Source of the DNA: Azospirillaceae bacterium
GTDB lineage: Bacteria; Pseudomonadota; Alphaproteobacteria; Azospirillales; Azospirillaceae
Length of the DNA: 64,000 bases
Reading direction: 5' to 3'
Assembly: GCA_031291675.1 (NCBI GenBank)
Contig: JARLIO010000055.1
Coordinates: forward strand, 21,396-85,395
Below the pieces are notes generated by a model. That model worked only from the letters and a program-made list of their open reading frames with translations, did no database searches and was not told the origin of the DNA. A program made the translations under genes and the position numbers. This document shows, in pieces, positions 28,219 to 36,961 of the stretch. Numbering within the stretch: the first letter of the stretch is position 1; each line of letters starts with the position of its first letter.

Positions 28219-28953
28219 TCAGGAGCCCGGTGCCGCGGCCGACCGTTCCATCCAGTCTGCGGCGAGATGGAGTTGAGCCACGAATCCCTGCTCGCCGGTC
28301 CTGGTGATCCTGAGGGCGCGCGTGTCGGGCAGCCGCGCGATCCAGCCGAGCTCAAGCAGGCGCCCCAGCACCGCCGCGCCCAATTGACCGGCGAGGTGGG
28401 GTCGGCGCTCGCTCCAATCCAGACAGGTCCGGCATAACGGACGATGCCGCGAGCGCGGCGCCGCGTCGAGGTCGATGCCAAAATCGCCGAGGAACTGTCG
28501 CCCCTCATCTGTCACCAGACCGGCACCGTCCGCCAGGATGACATAGCCCTGCGCCGACCAGCCATCCACCAGCGCCAGCGCCAGGCGTCCGGCCAGATGA
28601 TCGTAGCAGGTCCGTGCCAGACGCAACGCCTTGTCACGCGGACCGATCGGGTGATGCCGCTTTGGTCCGTCGGCCGCGATCGCCATCAGCGCCTGCATCG
28701 CCTGTGCGATTTCCGGTGTCGCCAGCCGGTAGTAGCGATGACGTCCCTGCCTGGCCATGGCAATCAGCCCGGCATCGGTCAACCGGGCCAGATGCCCGCT
28801 CGTGGTTTGTGCCGTGACGCCGGCAAATTGCGCCAGCTCGCCCGCCGTCAGGGCCAACCCGCCCATCAGCGCCGAGAGGATATTGGCGCGCGCGACGTCC
28901 CCGATCAGGGCCGCAACCGACGCGATGCTGTTGCCCGAAGCGACATTTGACAT
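28219..28953 (-). CDS. ArsR-family transcriptional regulator
   Basis: About 244 aa. An N-terminal winged HTH (ILSALMGGLALTAGELAQFA, then VTAQTTSGHLARLTDAGLI and GRHRYYRLA) is the ArsR form. A C-terminal domain (about 110-240), with CRTCLDW and other cysteines and histidines that could bind metal or act as a redox site, follows. It is divergent from an EamA transporter gene 128 bp away, which it probably regulates. ATG 28953 and ATG 28965 are both possible starts; the frame is open further upstream to 29067. Confidence 0.85.
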   Translation of the reverse strand: MSNVASGNSIASVAALIGDVARANILSALMGGLALTAGELAQFAGVTAQTTSGHLARLTDAGLIAMARQGRHRYYRLATPEIAQAMQALMAIAADGPKRHHPIGPRDKALRLARTCYDHLAGRLALALVDGWSAQGYVILADGAGLVTDEGRQFLGDFGIDLDAAPRSRHRPLCRTCLDWSERRPHLAGQLGAAVLGRLLELGWIARLPDTRALRITRTGEQGFVAQLHLAADWMERSAAAPGS

Positions 28954-29081
28954 GCCGGCCAGCATAGCCGCACGACGCGCCGCCGTCAGCCTTCGACAGT
29001 TCGGCCGCCGCCGAAACATCGACAGCATGGTTCGCGCTAGAACCCGGGCCTCTTTGATGCCTGGCAAGAAGCGAACCCGAT

Positions 29082-29987
29082 ATGATCATGAAACAGACGA
29101 ACATCAAGAAAGAACTGGCGTTGATGCTGGCGCTCTCGACCCTGTGGGGGGCGTCGTACAGCTTCATCAAGATCGGCGTCGAAACGATACCGCCGCTGAG
29201 TTTGATCGCCGGCCGCACCCTGATCGCCGCTGTCCTCCTGACCGCCATCCTGAAGGTGCGAGGCGTGACACTGCCGAACGGTGCCGCGATCTGGGGGAAA
29301 TTTCTGGTCCAGGCCAGCCTCAACAGCGCGATCCCCTTCACGCTGATCGCCTGGGCGGAACAGAGCACGGACGCCGGCATCGCCACGATCCTCAACGCCA
29401 CGACACCGATCTTCGCTTTTCTCCTGACGGCGCTGCTCACACGCCACGATCCGGTCAATCGCCGCAAGCTGTGCGGTGTCGCGACCGGCATTGCCGGAGC
29501 GAGCCTTATTGTCGGCCTGCAGGCGATGGCCGGGGTTGGTCATCAACTCTGGGCGGAACTCGCGATCCTCGCCGCCTCGGGCTGCTATGGCGGCGCGGCG
29601 ATTTTCGGGCGGCATTTCCGCGGGCTGGACCCGATGATCCCCGCTACGGGCTCGATTCTGTGCGGCGCGGCACTCCTGGTCCCTGCCAGCCTCGCAATCG
29701 ATCGGCCCTGGACGCTGAACCCGTCAGCCGACTCGGTCCTTGCCCTGTTCGCCCTGTCGAGTTTGTCGACCGCATTGGCCTTCGTGATCTATTTCCGCCT
29801 GCTCCAGACGCTGGGCTCGGTCGGCACAACCGCGCAAGCCTATCTGCGCGTCCCGATCGGCGTGGCGATCAGCGTCCTGTTCCTCAGGGAGAGCGTCACA
29901 CCCGCGGCGGGGTTCGGCCTTGTCGCGGTTGTCGCCGGGGTCGCGGCAATGACCATCCCGGCCCCCCGCGCCCCGGCCACGCGCTGA
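29082..29987 (+). CDS. EamA/DMT-family transporter
   Basis: A 301-residue inner-membrane protein with two EamA repeats (about residues 10-140 and 155-290) and ten predicted helices. Typical motifs are LWGASYSFIKIG in helix 1 and the LRVPIGVAISVLFLRESVT region late in the second repeat. DMT proteins export or import metabolites; the substrate is unknown. A second ATG two codons in (29088) is also usable. The divergent ArsR gene suggests metal, thiol or redox control. Confidence 0.9.
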   Translation: MIMKQTNIKKELALMLALSTLWGASYSFIKIGVETIPPLSLIAGRTLIAAVLLTAILKVRGVTLPNGAAIWGKFLVQASLNSAIPFTLIAWAEQSTDAGIATILNATTPIFAFLLTALLTRHDPVNRRKLCGVATGIAGASLIVGLQAMAGVGHQLWAELAILAASGCYGGAAIFGRHFRGLDPMIPATGSILCGAALLVPASLAIDRPWTLNPSADSVLALFALSSLSTALAFVIYFRLLQTLGSVGTTAQAYLRVPIGVAISVLFLRESVTPAAGFGLVAVVAGVAAMTIPAPRAPATR

Positions 29988-30026
29988 CCGACCCGTGCCC
30001 GAGGACCTTCATGGGCGGCCCTTGAT

Positions 30027-30155
30027 GACGAACGGACGCTCATCAAGCGTTTCGTCTGCGCGTTCGAGCCCTTGTGAGCCGGCGCGACACGCTTTGACAA
30101 GCGCGACGACGCCTTCCTCGCCGACCTCCCGCTCATTGCCGTGCTGATCTGGCCT
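30027..30155 (+). pseudogene. Remnant of an IS5-family transposase C-terminus
   Basis: Reading in one frame gives KRFVCAFEPL, a TGA at 30075-30077, then ATRFDKRDDAFLADLPLIAV and LIW. IS5-type transposases end with a region resembling ENVFGALKDWRRIATRYDKR and AFLAAIHLAAVIIWL, so about 40 residues of the 3' end seem to survive with one nonsense change. No terminal repeats or other parts are seen. Confidence 0.45.
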
Positions 30156-30245
30156 CACTCACGCGATGCCCTGGCGACCCGTGGCGGAAATTCCGCGCCA
30201 TCCGTACCCGACATCGACAAAGGACTGAAGTTTCCGCAATCGTCT

Positions 30246-33182
30246 TCACGGCTCCCAGGGCCAGTAATGTTGTTGGCAGCGGTTGTCGTTGTAGAAAGCA
30301 TAGGATGCGGTGCGATCGAGGATCAGGTGATCGCGTTCCGCCCGGCTGATTGCGGCCAGAGCCGCCTGCAATCCGGCGTGAAGGCTTTCGGGAGCCGTGT
30401 CGCTGACCGGGGCCGTGCCACTGAGGAAATCGAGCTGGCGATAAGCGTCAAGAACCATTGCCGTGCCCGGTTCCAGACGACAGGCGGGGTGATCGGGATC
30501 ATCCCGCTTCAGCACCGCCAGCAGTGCCGCGGCCAGTTCAACATCACTGCTGGGTGTGTCGAAATAGCATTTCCGGTGATTGAGCGCGATATCCACCAGC
30601 CGGGCGATCCGGTCGGCCGGGCAATCGCGCAACAGCGTCGCGATCCCGGCGGCGGTTCGCGGCAGATACCAGGCGCGGAGATCCTCGATCTCAACGGCGA
30701 CGCTGGCCGTGGTGCGTGGTTCGGGATAATTGAGATATTCGCCCAGCGTCATTTCCAGGGTGTCGACCGTGAAGCCGGGAAAGGCGCGCATCTTGAATTC
30801 GGTGTCACTGGCGCCGCGAAAGCTGCCGTCATACCAGCCGAAGCGATCATGCAGTGTCCGGCGGTACAGCCCCGGAACGTGGCCGACATAGGTGGTGTCG
30901 ACCAGCATGAAATCGGCATCGACGGTCTTGCGGTCATAGGCCATCAGGTCATCGGTAAAACGGCCCGCGGCATCGGTGCGAACCACGACGGCGCTGGCCT
31001 GGACCCAATCGACCGACGGCGCCGCGTCCAGGGCATCGGCCAGGATCGCCAACGCATCGGGGCGCAAGGTCTCGTCGGCGCCCAGAAAGATGAGATAAGG
31101 CGCGCGGGAAGCGGCAATGCCCCGGTTCCAGGCCTGGGGTATCGTCTCCCGCTCGGCGGTGCGCAGATAGAGGCACTGCGGCAGCGCCGCCGCTTCGATT
31201 GGCGCCCACTCATCGCGCGGTGAGGCGCTGTCGATGAAGATGATCTCGACCTCGCCGCGCCCGATCAGGGTTTGTCGCCGCAACAGCTCAAGGAACCGCG
31301 GCATCTTGGCCGCGGCGTCGTAAAGTGAAACGATCAGGGCAACCCGAGGCGCCGCGTTGGTCCGCCTGTCGATCACGCGTTCGAACGCGACCGGTGCCAA
31401 CGTCTGACAGCGGGCGCGGGCCTGGTCCAGGAAATCGGCGCAACGCGCTGGCGCAGCAACAGCATCTCCGTAGAGGGCTTCGACCGCCGCGGCTTCGTTC
31501 ATCATGCCGTGTTGCCGAAGCACGCCGGCAATTGTGAGGCACCGGTCGAAGAGATCCGCGCCGGCCAAGCGCATCACGCGCAGATCGTAGGCCGCACCCA
31601 GCAGGCCCTTGCCGTCAAGATAGGCCAGGCGTCCCAATTCATGAAAGATGCGACCACGGTCCAGCCGGCGTTGCAGCGCCTCGTACAGGATCTTTCGTTT
31701 GACCGCACGGGCCGCCGCGTCCGTCTCCGGGGCCTCGCGATAGAGCCGGTAATGGTCACACAGCAACGCGATCCCATCGCGGAATTGTTTTTCCAGCGCG
31801 GCGGATTGCGGGATCTGCGCCAAAGCCCGCGCCGCCACGGGGCGAGGATCGGTCGGTTGAGAGTCGCGGGGTTGATAGCGAAAAGAGAATGTCGACGCGG
31901 GCGTTGTGGCGGCAGCCGGTCCAGGCACCGTCTCGCGCAGGCAAAACTGTCCGATTTCCAGCAACCGGGCCAACAGAGGTTTCGTCGCGGCAATCACCGG
32001 GGCGCGATCTGTCGAACGGCGCGATGGGCTTTGATAGATTTCAGCGAGGGATGGACCATCGATAATCGGTGTACGGGTTTGCAGATGCTCGACCAATTGG
32101 GCGCGATGATCGTCATAACCGTCCAGCAACCGTTGCAGATCATCGGTCGCCGCCGGGGGATCGGTCGGATCGATCATGAGCCAGGGCAGTCCCGGCAGGC
32201 TGTCGGACAGGAAGCGGATGACACCGGCGAAGCGGCTGATCGCCGTCGGGCAACCGCACAGCAGGCTCTCGAGCGCTCCCAGATTGAGGCTGTCATAGGT
32301 CGACGGAACGACGACAATGTTGCGGGCGGCGAAATCGACCCGCAACTCGGGCCACGACTTCTGATTCACCAAGGTGCAATCGATCTTGCGATTCGCCAGC
32401 ATCCGGCCAAGAGTGACATTGCTTCTGCCGTCTGGGCCAACGTCCGCATCGTTGCCCGCCAATACCGCCGCGCGATAGCCAGACCGCGGCAACCACCACA
32501 GCATTTCCAGGTACAGGTGCGCCCCCTTCCAACGTTCCTTTCGCGCGGCAAACAACAAACCCGGGGGTTCCGCCGCGGGCGCGGGCCGGCTGGGGCTGAG
32601 GCGGCGTAAGTAATCCAGGCGCAGCGGATTGAGATAATAACCGCCGGTCCCGTTGGCCGCAGCCCGCGCCTCAATAAAGGTGCGGCTGATGCCATAGCGG
32701 ATATCGACCACCTGATAGAGGGCGTTTTCCAACTGAGCGCCCTCCTCGATCGATTGGGCGATTTCCGGCGGCGGAGTCCCGGACCAGTTGAGCCAAACCG
32801 ACATCGTCATCGGTCCGTGCATCGACAACACAAGCCGATCATAGGAAATTCCAAACAGGTCGAGCGCGCCAAACAGATACAGTCCAAACGTATAATAGTC
32901 AGGCAGATCGACGATGTCGAAATGCTGACCTTCAAAGGTCGCCGCCAAATCAAGGAACACCATCTGCTGAAGAGCGGACGCCTGACGCCGGATCAAGGAG
33001 TCGTCACAAACACAGCGCCGCGGCGACACGACGGGATGGGCATTGGGCGGGACATCGCCCATGGGTTCCGTCTGGACGAAATAAAAATCGATGTCCGGAT
33101 TGGAAGCCGCCAGCGATCGGTAGAAACTCTCGCCACCGCCGACACCGGTCATAAAATCCCTGGCCGCCAGAAGGACTCTCAT
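30246..33182 (-). CDS. Two-domain glycosyltransferase (GT4-like plus GT2)
   Basis: A 978-residue cytoplasmic protein. The N-terminal part (residues 1-390) looks like a GT-B family 4 enzyme: GVGGGESFYRSLAA near the start, LLFAARKERWKG as the linker to the donor domain, and VVPSTYDSLNLGALESLLCG, which holds the E-rich donor-binding motif. A helical middle (about 400-620) follows. Then comes a GT-A family 2 domain (about 630-870: VALIVSLYDAAAKMPRFLEL, IIFIDSASPRDE, AWNRGIAASRAPYLIFLGAD, where GADE takes the DxD place). ATG 33182 is chosen for the GGGGGCAGG ribosome-binding site just before it. It stands alone. A role in polysaccharide or surface glycan synthesis, or protein glycosylation, is inferred. 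Confidence 0.85.
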   Translation of the reverse strand: MRVLLAARDFMTGVGGGESFYRSLAASNPDIDFYFVQTEPMGDVPPNAHPVVSPRRCVCDDSLIRRQASALQQMVFLDLAATFEGQHFDIVDLPDYYTFGLYLFGALDLFGISYDRLVLSMHGPMTMSVWLNWSGTPPPEIAQSIEEGAQLENALYQVVDIRYGISRTFIEARAAANGTGGYYLNPLRLDYLRRLSPSRPAPAAEPPGLLFAARKERWKGAHLYLEMLWWLPRSGYRAAVLAGNDADVGPDGRSNVTLGRMLANRKIDCTLVNQKSWPELRVDFAARNIVVVPSTYDSLNLGALESLLCGCPTAISRFAGVIRFLSDSLPGLPWLMIDPTDPPAATDDLQRLLDGYDDHRAQLVEHLQTRTPIIDGPSLAEIYQSPSRRSTDRAPVIAATKPLLARLLEIGQFCLRETVPGPAAATTPASTFSFRYQPRDSQPTDPRPVAARALAQIPQSAALEKQFRDGIALLCDHYRLYREAPETDAAARAVKRKILYEALQRRLDRGRIFHELGRLAYLDGKGLLGAAYDLRVMRLAGADLFDRCLTIAGVLRQHGMMNEAAAVEALYGDAVAAPARCADFLDQARARCQTLAPVAFERVIDRRTNAAPRVALIVSLYDAAAKMPRFLELLRRQTLIGRGEVEIIFIDSASPRDEWAPIEAAALPQCLYLRTAERETIPQAWNRGIAASRAPYLIFLGADETLRPDALAILADALDAAPSVDWVQASAVVVRTDAAGRFTDDLMAYDRKTVDADFMLVDTTYVGHVPGLYRRTLHDRFGWYDGSFRGASDTEFKMRAFPGFTVDTLEMTLGEYLNYPEPRTTASVAVEIEDLRAWYLPRTAAGIATLLRDCPADRIARLVDIALNHRKCYFDTPSSDVELAAALLAVLKRDDPDHPACRLEPGTAMVLDAYRQLDFLSGTAPVSDTAPESLHAGLQAALAAISRAERDHLILDRTASYAFYNDNRCQQHYWPWEP

Positions 33183-33600
33183 CCTGCCCCCATCGCCATG
33201 ATCTCTCCGAGGCATGCAGCCGGCATTTTCCGAAAGGCTTCAGGCCCTGGCGACGTCGCCAAGGCCATCCAAGAACTCTCCGGAATGAACCATCAGAAGT
33301 CAAGCCACGGCGCAATACATCGTTATTTCTCTCAAAAACTGATTTATCAGTCAAAAAAATCACATTGTATGGTTGTATATGGCAATGAATGCTCTGATTT
33401 TTTTCGCCCCTCGACAGGGTCAACGGAGACCTTCATCAACATCCTCTTCCTTCGGGGTTCCGATGAAGCGCTCCGCATTGGCGGTGTTGTCGGGTTCGTC
33501 GACCCGATTCATGTGGGAACGGTCCCGTCCCGGTGAGCACGACGCCACAGGCTCCTGGTGCCGGTTCCTATTCAACCCGATAAGAAACGTCGCCACCGGC
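33183..33600. other. Intergenic, AT-richer than its surroundings
   Basis: A 418-bp gap. The stretch 33310-33410 is clearly AT-rich and holds the inverted repeat ACTGAT-TT-ATCAGT (33338-33351). On the minus strand the repeat is followed by a T-run, so it could be promoter, operator or weak terminator. An IS3-type remnant lies at 33420-33512. Confidence 0.45.
33420..33512 (-). pseudogene. Possible remnant of an IS3-family transposase end
   Basis: The minus frame reads MNRVDEPDNTANAERFIGTP and then KEEDVDEGLR before a TGA. IS3 OrfB proteins have PYDNARAESFMKTLKEEEV around the third catalytic residue (Glu), which this resembles. Only about 30 residues remain, so the call is tentative. Confidence 0.35.
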
Positions 33601-34221
33601 TCAGGCGGCGATGCTGATCGGCAGCATCAGGAACACGGCCCCGGTAATGCCGACCTGGAGCAGATTAAAGACCATCAGCAAGGCGCCAGCGCGCAGCAGC
33701 GGTTGCTCCCACCAGCCCCCCCAATACCGCGCGACCTGGCGCAGCAGCAGGACCGAGACCATCGCCACCAGCATGAACAGAGCGACCCGCGTTGCCGGGT
33801 TTTGCAGGATCAGTTCGAGAGCGTGGAGTTCGAAGGAGCGGCCGATCGGTTTCATGCGAAATCGAAAGCGCAACAGCCCCGAAATGATCAGTCCGGAAAA
33901 GGCCGCGAGTTCGGTCGCGGCCGCGGCGACGAACAGCGGAAAGGCGCTGTCGACCTTCTCCAGCCCGGCGAGTTCACGGTCAATGTCGCGGCGCATTGCC
34001 GCCAGTTTTCGCCGAAGGCCCGGGTAGGGCGCGGTATCCGACGAGGCGACCAGATCCTGCACCTGACGCCGTCGTTCCAGCAATTCGCAATAATAAAGGT
34101 TGGCCTGAATCCGGTATCGGCGCGAGATGCTGCGCGCAAAGGGGAGCAGGACCGAGAGCGCCGGGCCGATCGATGTCAGCAGGCCCGCATGGCTGAAGCT
34201 TGTGATCTCCAACTCGCTCAT
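33601..34221 (-). CDS. Membrane protein of unknown function, about four helices
   Basis: A 206-residue protein. The ATG at 34221 is chosen because a GGGGGAG ribosome-binding site precedes it; the frame runs 31 codons further upstream without one. A first hydrophobic stretch (about 10-30) is followed by a charged helical region with coiled-coil character (about 40-95: ELLERRRQVQDLV and RRDIDRELAGLEK), then three hydrophobic segments (about 98-125, 145-165, 180-203). The layout resembles DUF2721-type membrane proteins. It lies 155 bp downstream of tonB on the same strand. No function is assigned. Confidence 0.75.
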   Translation of the reverse strand: MSELEITSFSHAGLLTSIGPALSVLLPFARSISRRYRIQANLYYCELLERRRQVQDLVASSDTAPYPGLRRKLAAMRRDIDRELAGLEKVDSAFPLFVAAAATELAAFSGLIISGLLRFRFRMKPIGRSFELHALELILQNPATRVALFMLVAMVSVLLLRQVARYWGGWWEQPLLRAGALLMVFNLLQVGITGAVFLMLPISIAA

Positions 34222-34376
34222 CGACACAGCTCCCCCAAGCGCCGCCAGGCACCGACGACCAGCGCGCCGCATTGTGCGCTGGTTGCCCGGTCGTCTCAAC
34301 CAACAGCTCGGCATCCCCGGGGTCGTTATTGCGCGGATCTCGGGGCCCCCGCCGATCCGTGGGTGCGCTCCCGGCC

Positions 34377-35486
34377 TCAGAACGGGGCGATGTTGACGGT
34401 GAGAACGATTTCGACGACCGTGCCGGCGAGATCAGGCGGCGGGGGCGGAAACGGCGTACTATGCTGGATCATGGTAATACCGGCCTGATCGAGCAGATCG
34501 GTGCCTGACGATCGTTCCAGTTGCAACCCCACCAGGCGCCCGCTGCGATCGATTTTGATGACATATTGGGCGATCCCGGTCAGACCCAAGGGCCGGGCCC
34601 GGTCCGGATAGACCCGATTGCGCAGAATGTCGTCGCGGAGCGCATTGAGGTAGCGGTCGCCACCACCCTCGCCCGGCGCCTGATCGTCGAACGGATCCGG
34701 TTGTGACCTGGGATGCGGCGTTGCCGTCACCGGCCGCGCCGTCGATGTCGGGTGCGGCACCCGAGCTGCCGCCGCGGCACGGGCCGGCGGCCGTGACGGC
34801 ACGGGTGGCGGCACCGCCGCAGGTGGCGCCGGAACCGCAACCGGTACCGGGGCTGGCGTTGGCGCCGCGGGGGCCGGCACGGCCGGGGCATCGGCGCTAT
34901 CGGTCTGGGCCGGTTGCGGCGGTGGCGGCGTTTCCGGCGCCGGGGCGGCGGGGGGGCGTTGCACCGGGACGGTAACCCCGGCCGGCGGGGCGGCGGGCGG
35001 GGTTACCGGCGCCGGCGGGACCATGGCGGGTGGAAGCTCGGCGATATCCGGCGACACCGATGCCAATGTTGGCGCCGGCACCGGGGGCTCGGGCGGCGGC
35101 GCACCCGGATCGCGCGGTGCCGGTGCGACAACATCGGGAACCGGGCCGGGACGACGATCGGGATCCCCGCCGGAATGACGGGCCGGCTGGGGCGGCGCCG
35201 GCGGTTCCGGCTTCCGGGTTGCGACCGGCGCGGCGGGAGCCTGGGGCGCCGGCTCGTTGACAATTTCGACCGGGAACACCGGCGTTTCCGGCGGCAGCGC
35301 CGGGCTGGCGAGGCGATTCACCAGGAAGAACACCAGCGCGGCGTGCAACAGCAAGGCCGCCACGATCGCGCCGACGACACGCCAGGGCCAGCGCGGATCG
35401 CGGGATGACGGCGCTTCATCGCTGGGCCCCGCCACCCACAGCGCAGCCGCCGGGGACACAGAAACCGGGGGATCGACGACGCTCAC
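34377..35486 (-). CDS. TonB-family energy-transducing protein
   Basis: A 369-residue TonB homologue. It starts at GTG 35486 behind GAAGGAAG. A cytoplasmic N-tail is followed by one membrane helix (about residues 40-65, GAIVAALLLHAALVFFLV) with the conserved His that ExbB/D systems need. Then comes a very long Pro/Ala-rich periplasmic linker (about 70-270) and a C-terminal TonB domain (about 280-369) with RNRVYPDRARPLGLTGIAQY and the FPPPPPDL turn. It transmits proton-motive force to outer-membrane receptors. No exbB, exbD or receptor gene is adjacent. A secreted protein gene, 79 bp upstream, and mntR are on the same strand. Confidence 0.9.
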   Translation of the reverse strand: MSVVDPPVSVSPAAALWVAGPSDEAPSSRDPRWPWRVVGAIVAALLLHAALVFFLVNRLASPALPPETPVFPVEIVNEPAPQAPAAPVATRKPEPPAPPQPARHSGGDPDRRPGPVPDVVAPAPRDPGAPPPEPPVPAPTLASVSPDIAELPPAMVPPAPVTPPAAPPAGVTVPVQRPPAAPAPETPPPPQPAQTDSADAPAVPAPAAPTPAPVPVAVPAPPAAVPPPVPSRPPARAAAAARVPHPTSTARPVTATPHPRSQPDPFDDQAPGEGGGDRYLNALRDDILRNRVYPDRARPLGLTGIAQYVIKIDRSGRLVGLQLERSSGTDLLDQAGITMIQHSTPFPPPPPDLAGTVVEIVLTVNIAPF

Positions 35487-35565
35487 CAGATCTTCCTTCG
35501 TTTGCCGGCGCAACCGCAGCCTGTCAGGATATCGCCATTCCCCTGTGTCACCACAAGGCTGGCCG

Positions 35566-36252
35566 TCACGGTGCCGCCGAACGGTTCGACACACCGGGGG
35601 GTATCGCGGGCCGGGCATAGCACACGGCGACGTCATGCGCAGCGTCGGCGCACATTAAGGGCGGCGTCGGCGCCGGCATGCCGCTGACCGGCGGCAGCGG
35701 CGTCGCCGCCACACCGGCAGCAACGGCCTGCCAGATTTCGACCTGAACCGGATCGCCGGCACGGTCCGAGGCGGCGGTGTCGGGCGCACCGGCCAGCCGG
35801 GCAATGGCGCCATAGGCCGCGGTCAGATCGGGGCCCGTGGCACCGTCGGCCCCCATGACCACCGTCGGGGTCAGGCTGCACAGCGACAGCCGGTCCTGGG
35901 TCAGGTTTCGGATCCGCAACTGTCGAAAGACCCCGAGTCCTTCGATCACGATCAGATGCTGGGCCAGGGCCGCCGCCAGCGTCATCGCGGGCCCGGCACC
36001 GACCCGGACCACCGCGTTGCCGAACGCTTCCGGCGCCTGGGACAGCACGGCTCCGGTGGGTGGTGCGGCCTGGGTCTGATCAAGGCAATAGGCGGCGACA
36101 TCGGCGAAGCCGCCCGGCGCCATCGTCGAGCAGGCCGGCGCGAGGACCATCCGCTGAAACCCCGCCTGCGCCGGCCCGCTGAACATCGCCAAAAGCGCCA
36201 GGCCCCCGCACAGACGCCACCCGATCACACGGGGAGCCAAGCGACACGCCAT
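35566..36252 (-). CDS. Predicted secreted protein of unknown function
   Basis: A 228-residue protein with a signal peptide (MACRLAPRVIGWRL, hydrophobic core, GPAQA cleavage). Six cysteines in the mature part (ACSTM, AYCLD, SLCSL, LMCAD and VCYAR among them) suggest disulfides. No domain is recognised. It starts at ATG 36252, nine bases after the stop codon of mntR, and is followed by tonB after 79 bp. It may therefore belong to an mntR-linked operon and act in metal uptake or envelope processes; that is inference from position only. Confidence 0.7.
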   Translation of the reverse strand: MACRLAPRVIGWRLCGGLALLAMFSGPAQAGFQRMVLAPACSTMAPGGFADVAAYCLDQTQAAPPTGAVLSQAPEAFGNAVVRVGAGPAMTLAAALAQHLIVIEGLGVFRQLRIRNLTQDRLSLCSLTPTVVMGADGATGPDLTAAYGAIARLAGAPDTAASDRAGDPVQVEIWQAVAAGVAATPLPPVSGMPAPTPPLMCADAAHDVAVCYARPAIPPGVSNRSAAP

Positions 36253-36260
36253 CGCCCGGG

Positions 36261-36818
36261 TCAATCGACACTGCCATGACCGGTCCGAAGGGCGGGATCA
36301 GCGGCAACCCCACGGCGCTCGGCGGTCTCAGCAGGGTTCCGGGCCAGGTCCCGGGTCAGGCGCACCAGGGCCGCCAGCGTTTCGTTGCTGGTGTGGTGCT
36401 CCATGCCTTCAGCGTCGATATCGGCCGTTTCCGGGCTGACCCCGATCGCCAGCAGAAAGGTATGGACGATCTGATGCCGCTCCCGGGAACGCCGTGCCAC
36501 CGCCTCGCCCTGGGCCGTCAGAAAAATCGCCCGGTAAGGTTGGGTCGTGACCAGCCCCTCCCGGGCCAGACGACTGATGGTTTTGGTCACCGTCGGATGC
36601 GCGACCCCCAGCGTCCGCGAGATATCGATGGCCCGCGCCTCACCGGTGGTCGCGATCAATTCGGCGATCAACTCGACATAGTCTTCGGCGAGCTCAACCT
36701 GATGGGCCTCACGGCAACGCACAAACCGGTTCACCGCCGCAACGGGAGCGGCCGGGTTGGTCCCGGGTACGGCCACCGACGGCGGTGCTGCCGATTCGGC
36801 GGATTTCTCGATCATCAT
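36261..36818 (-). CDS. mntR: MntR, manganese-responsive DtxR-family regulator
   Basis: A 185-residue metalloregulator. After a disordered N-terminus (to about residue 30) comes a winged HTH (ARAIDISRTLGVAHPTVTKT, ISRLAREGLV) and a dimerisation and metal domain with the His/Glu-rich run ERHQIVHTF, DAEGMEHHTS typical of MntR; there is no SH3-like third domain. It is divergent from mntH, and the intergenic MntR-type palindrome at 36889-36904 fits autoregulation and mntH repression by Mn2+. Starts at GTG 36824, ATG 36818 and ATG 36815 are all possible. Confidence 0.93.
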   Translation of the reverse strand: MMIEKSAESAAPPSVAVPGTNPAAPVAAVNRFVRCREAHQVELAEDYVELIAELIATTGEARAIDISRTLGVAHPTVTKTISRLAREGLVTTQPYRAIFLTAQGEAVARRSRERHQIVHTFLLAIGVSPETADIDAEGMEHHTSNETLAALVRLTRDLARNPAETAERRGVAADPALRTGHGSVD

Positions 36819-36888
36819 GCCCACTCAGTTTTTTTGATGCCGCGTGATTTTGGGACTGGAAGACGGTTCGCACAACACCCAAGTTTTT

Positions 36889-36904
36889 TGTAGCCAAGGC
36901 TACA
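36889..36904. promoter_or_regulatory. MntR-type operator between mntR and mntH
   Basis: The sequence TGTAGCCAAGGCTACA has 7-bp arms around AA. It strongly resembles the enterobacterial MntR box (ATAGC-x-AAGGCTAT). It lies 58 bp before mntH and 71 bp before mntR, where it can control both. Confidence 0.75.
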
Positions 36905-36961
36905 TTATGTTGCTGACCCTTTATCGTGATATTGGTACGGTCGAAAAAACGAGGTTTCAGA

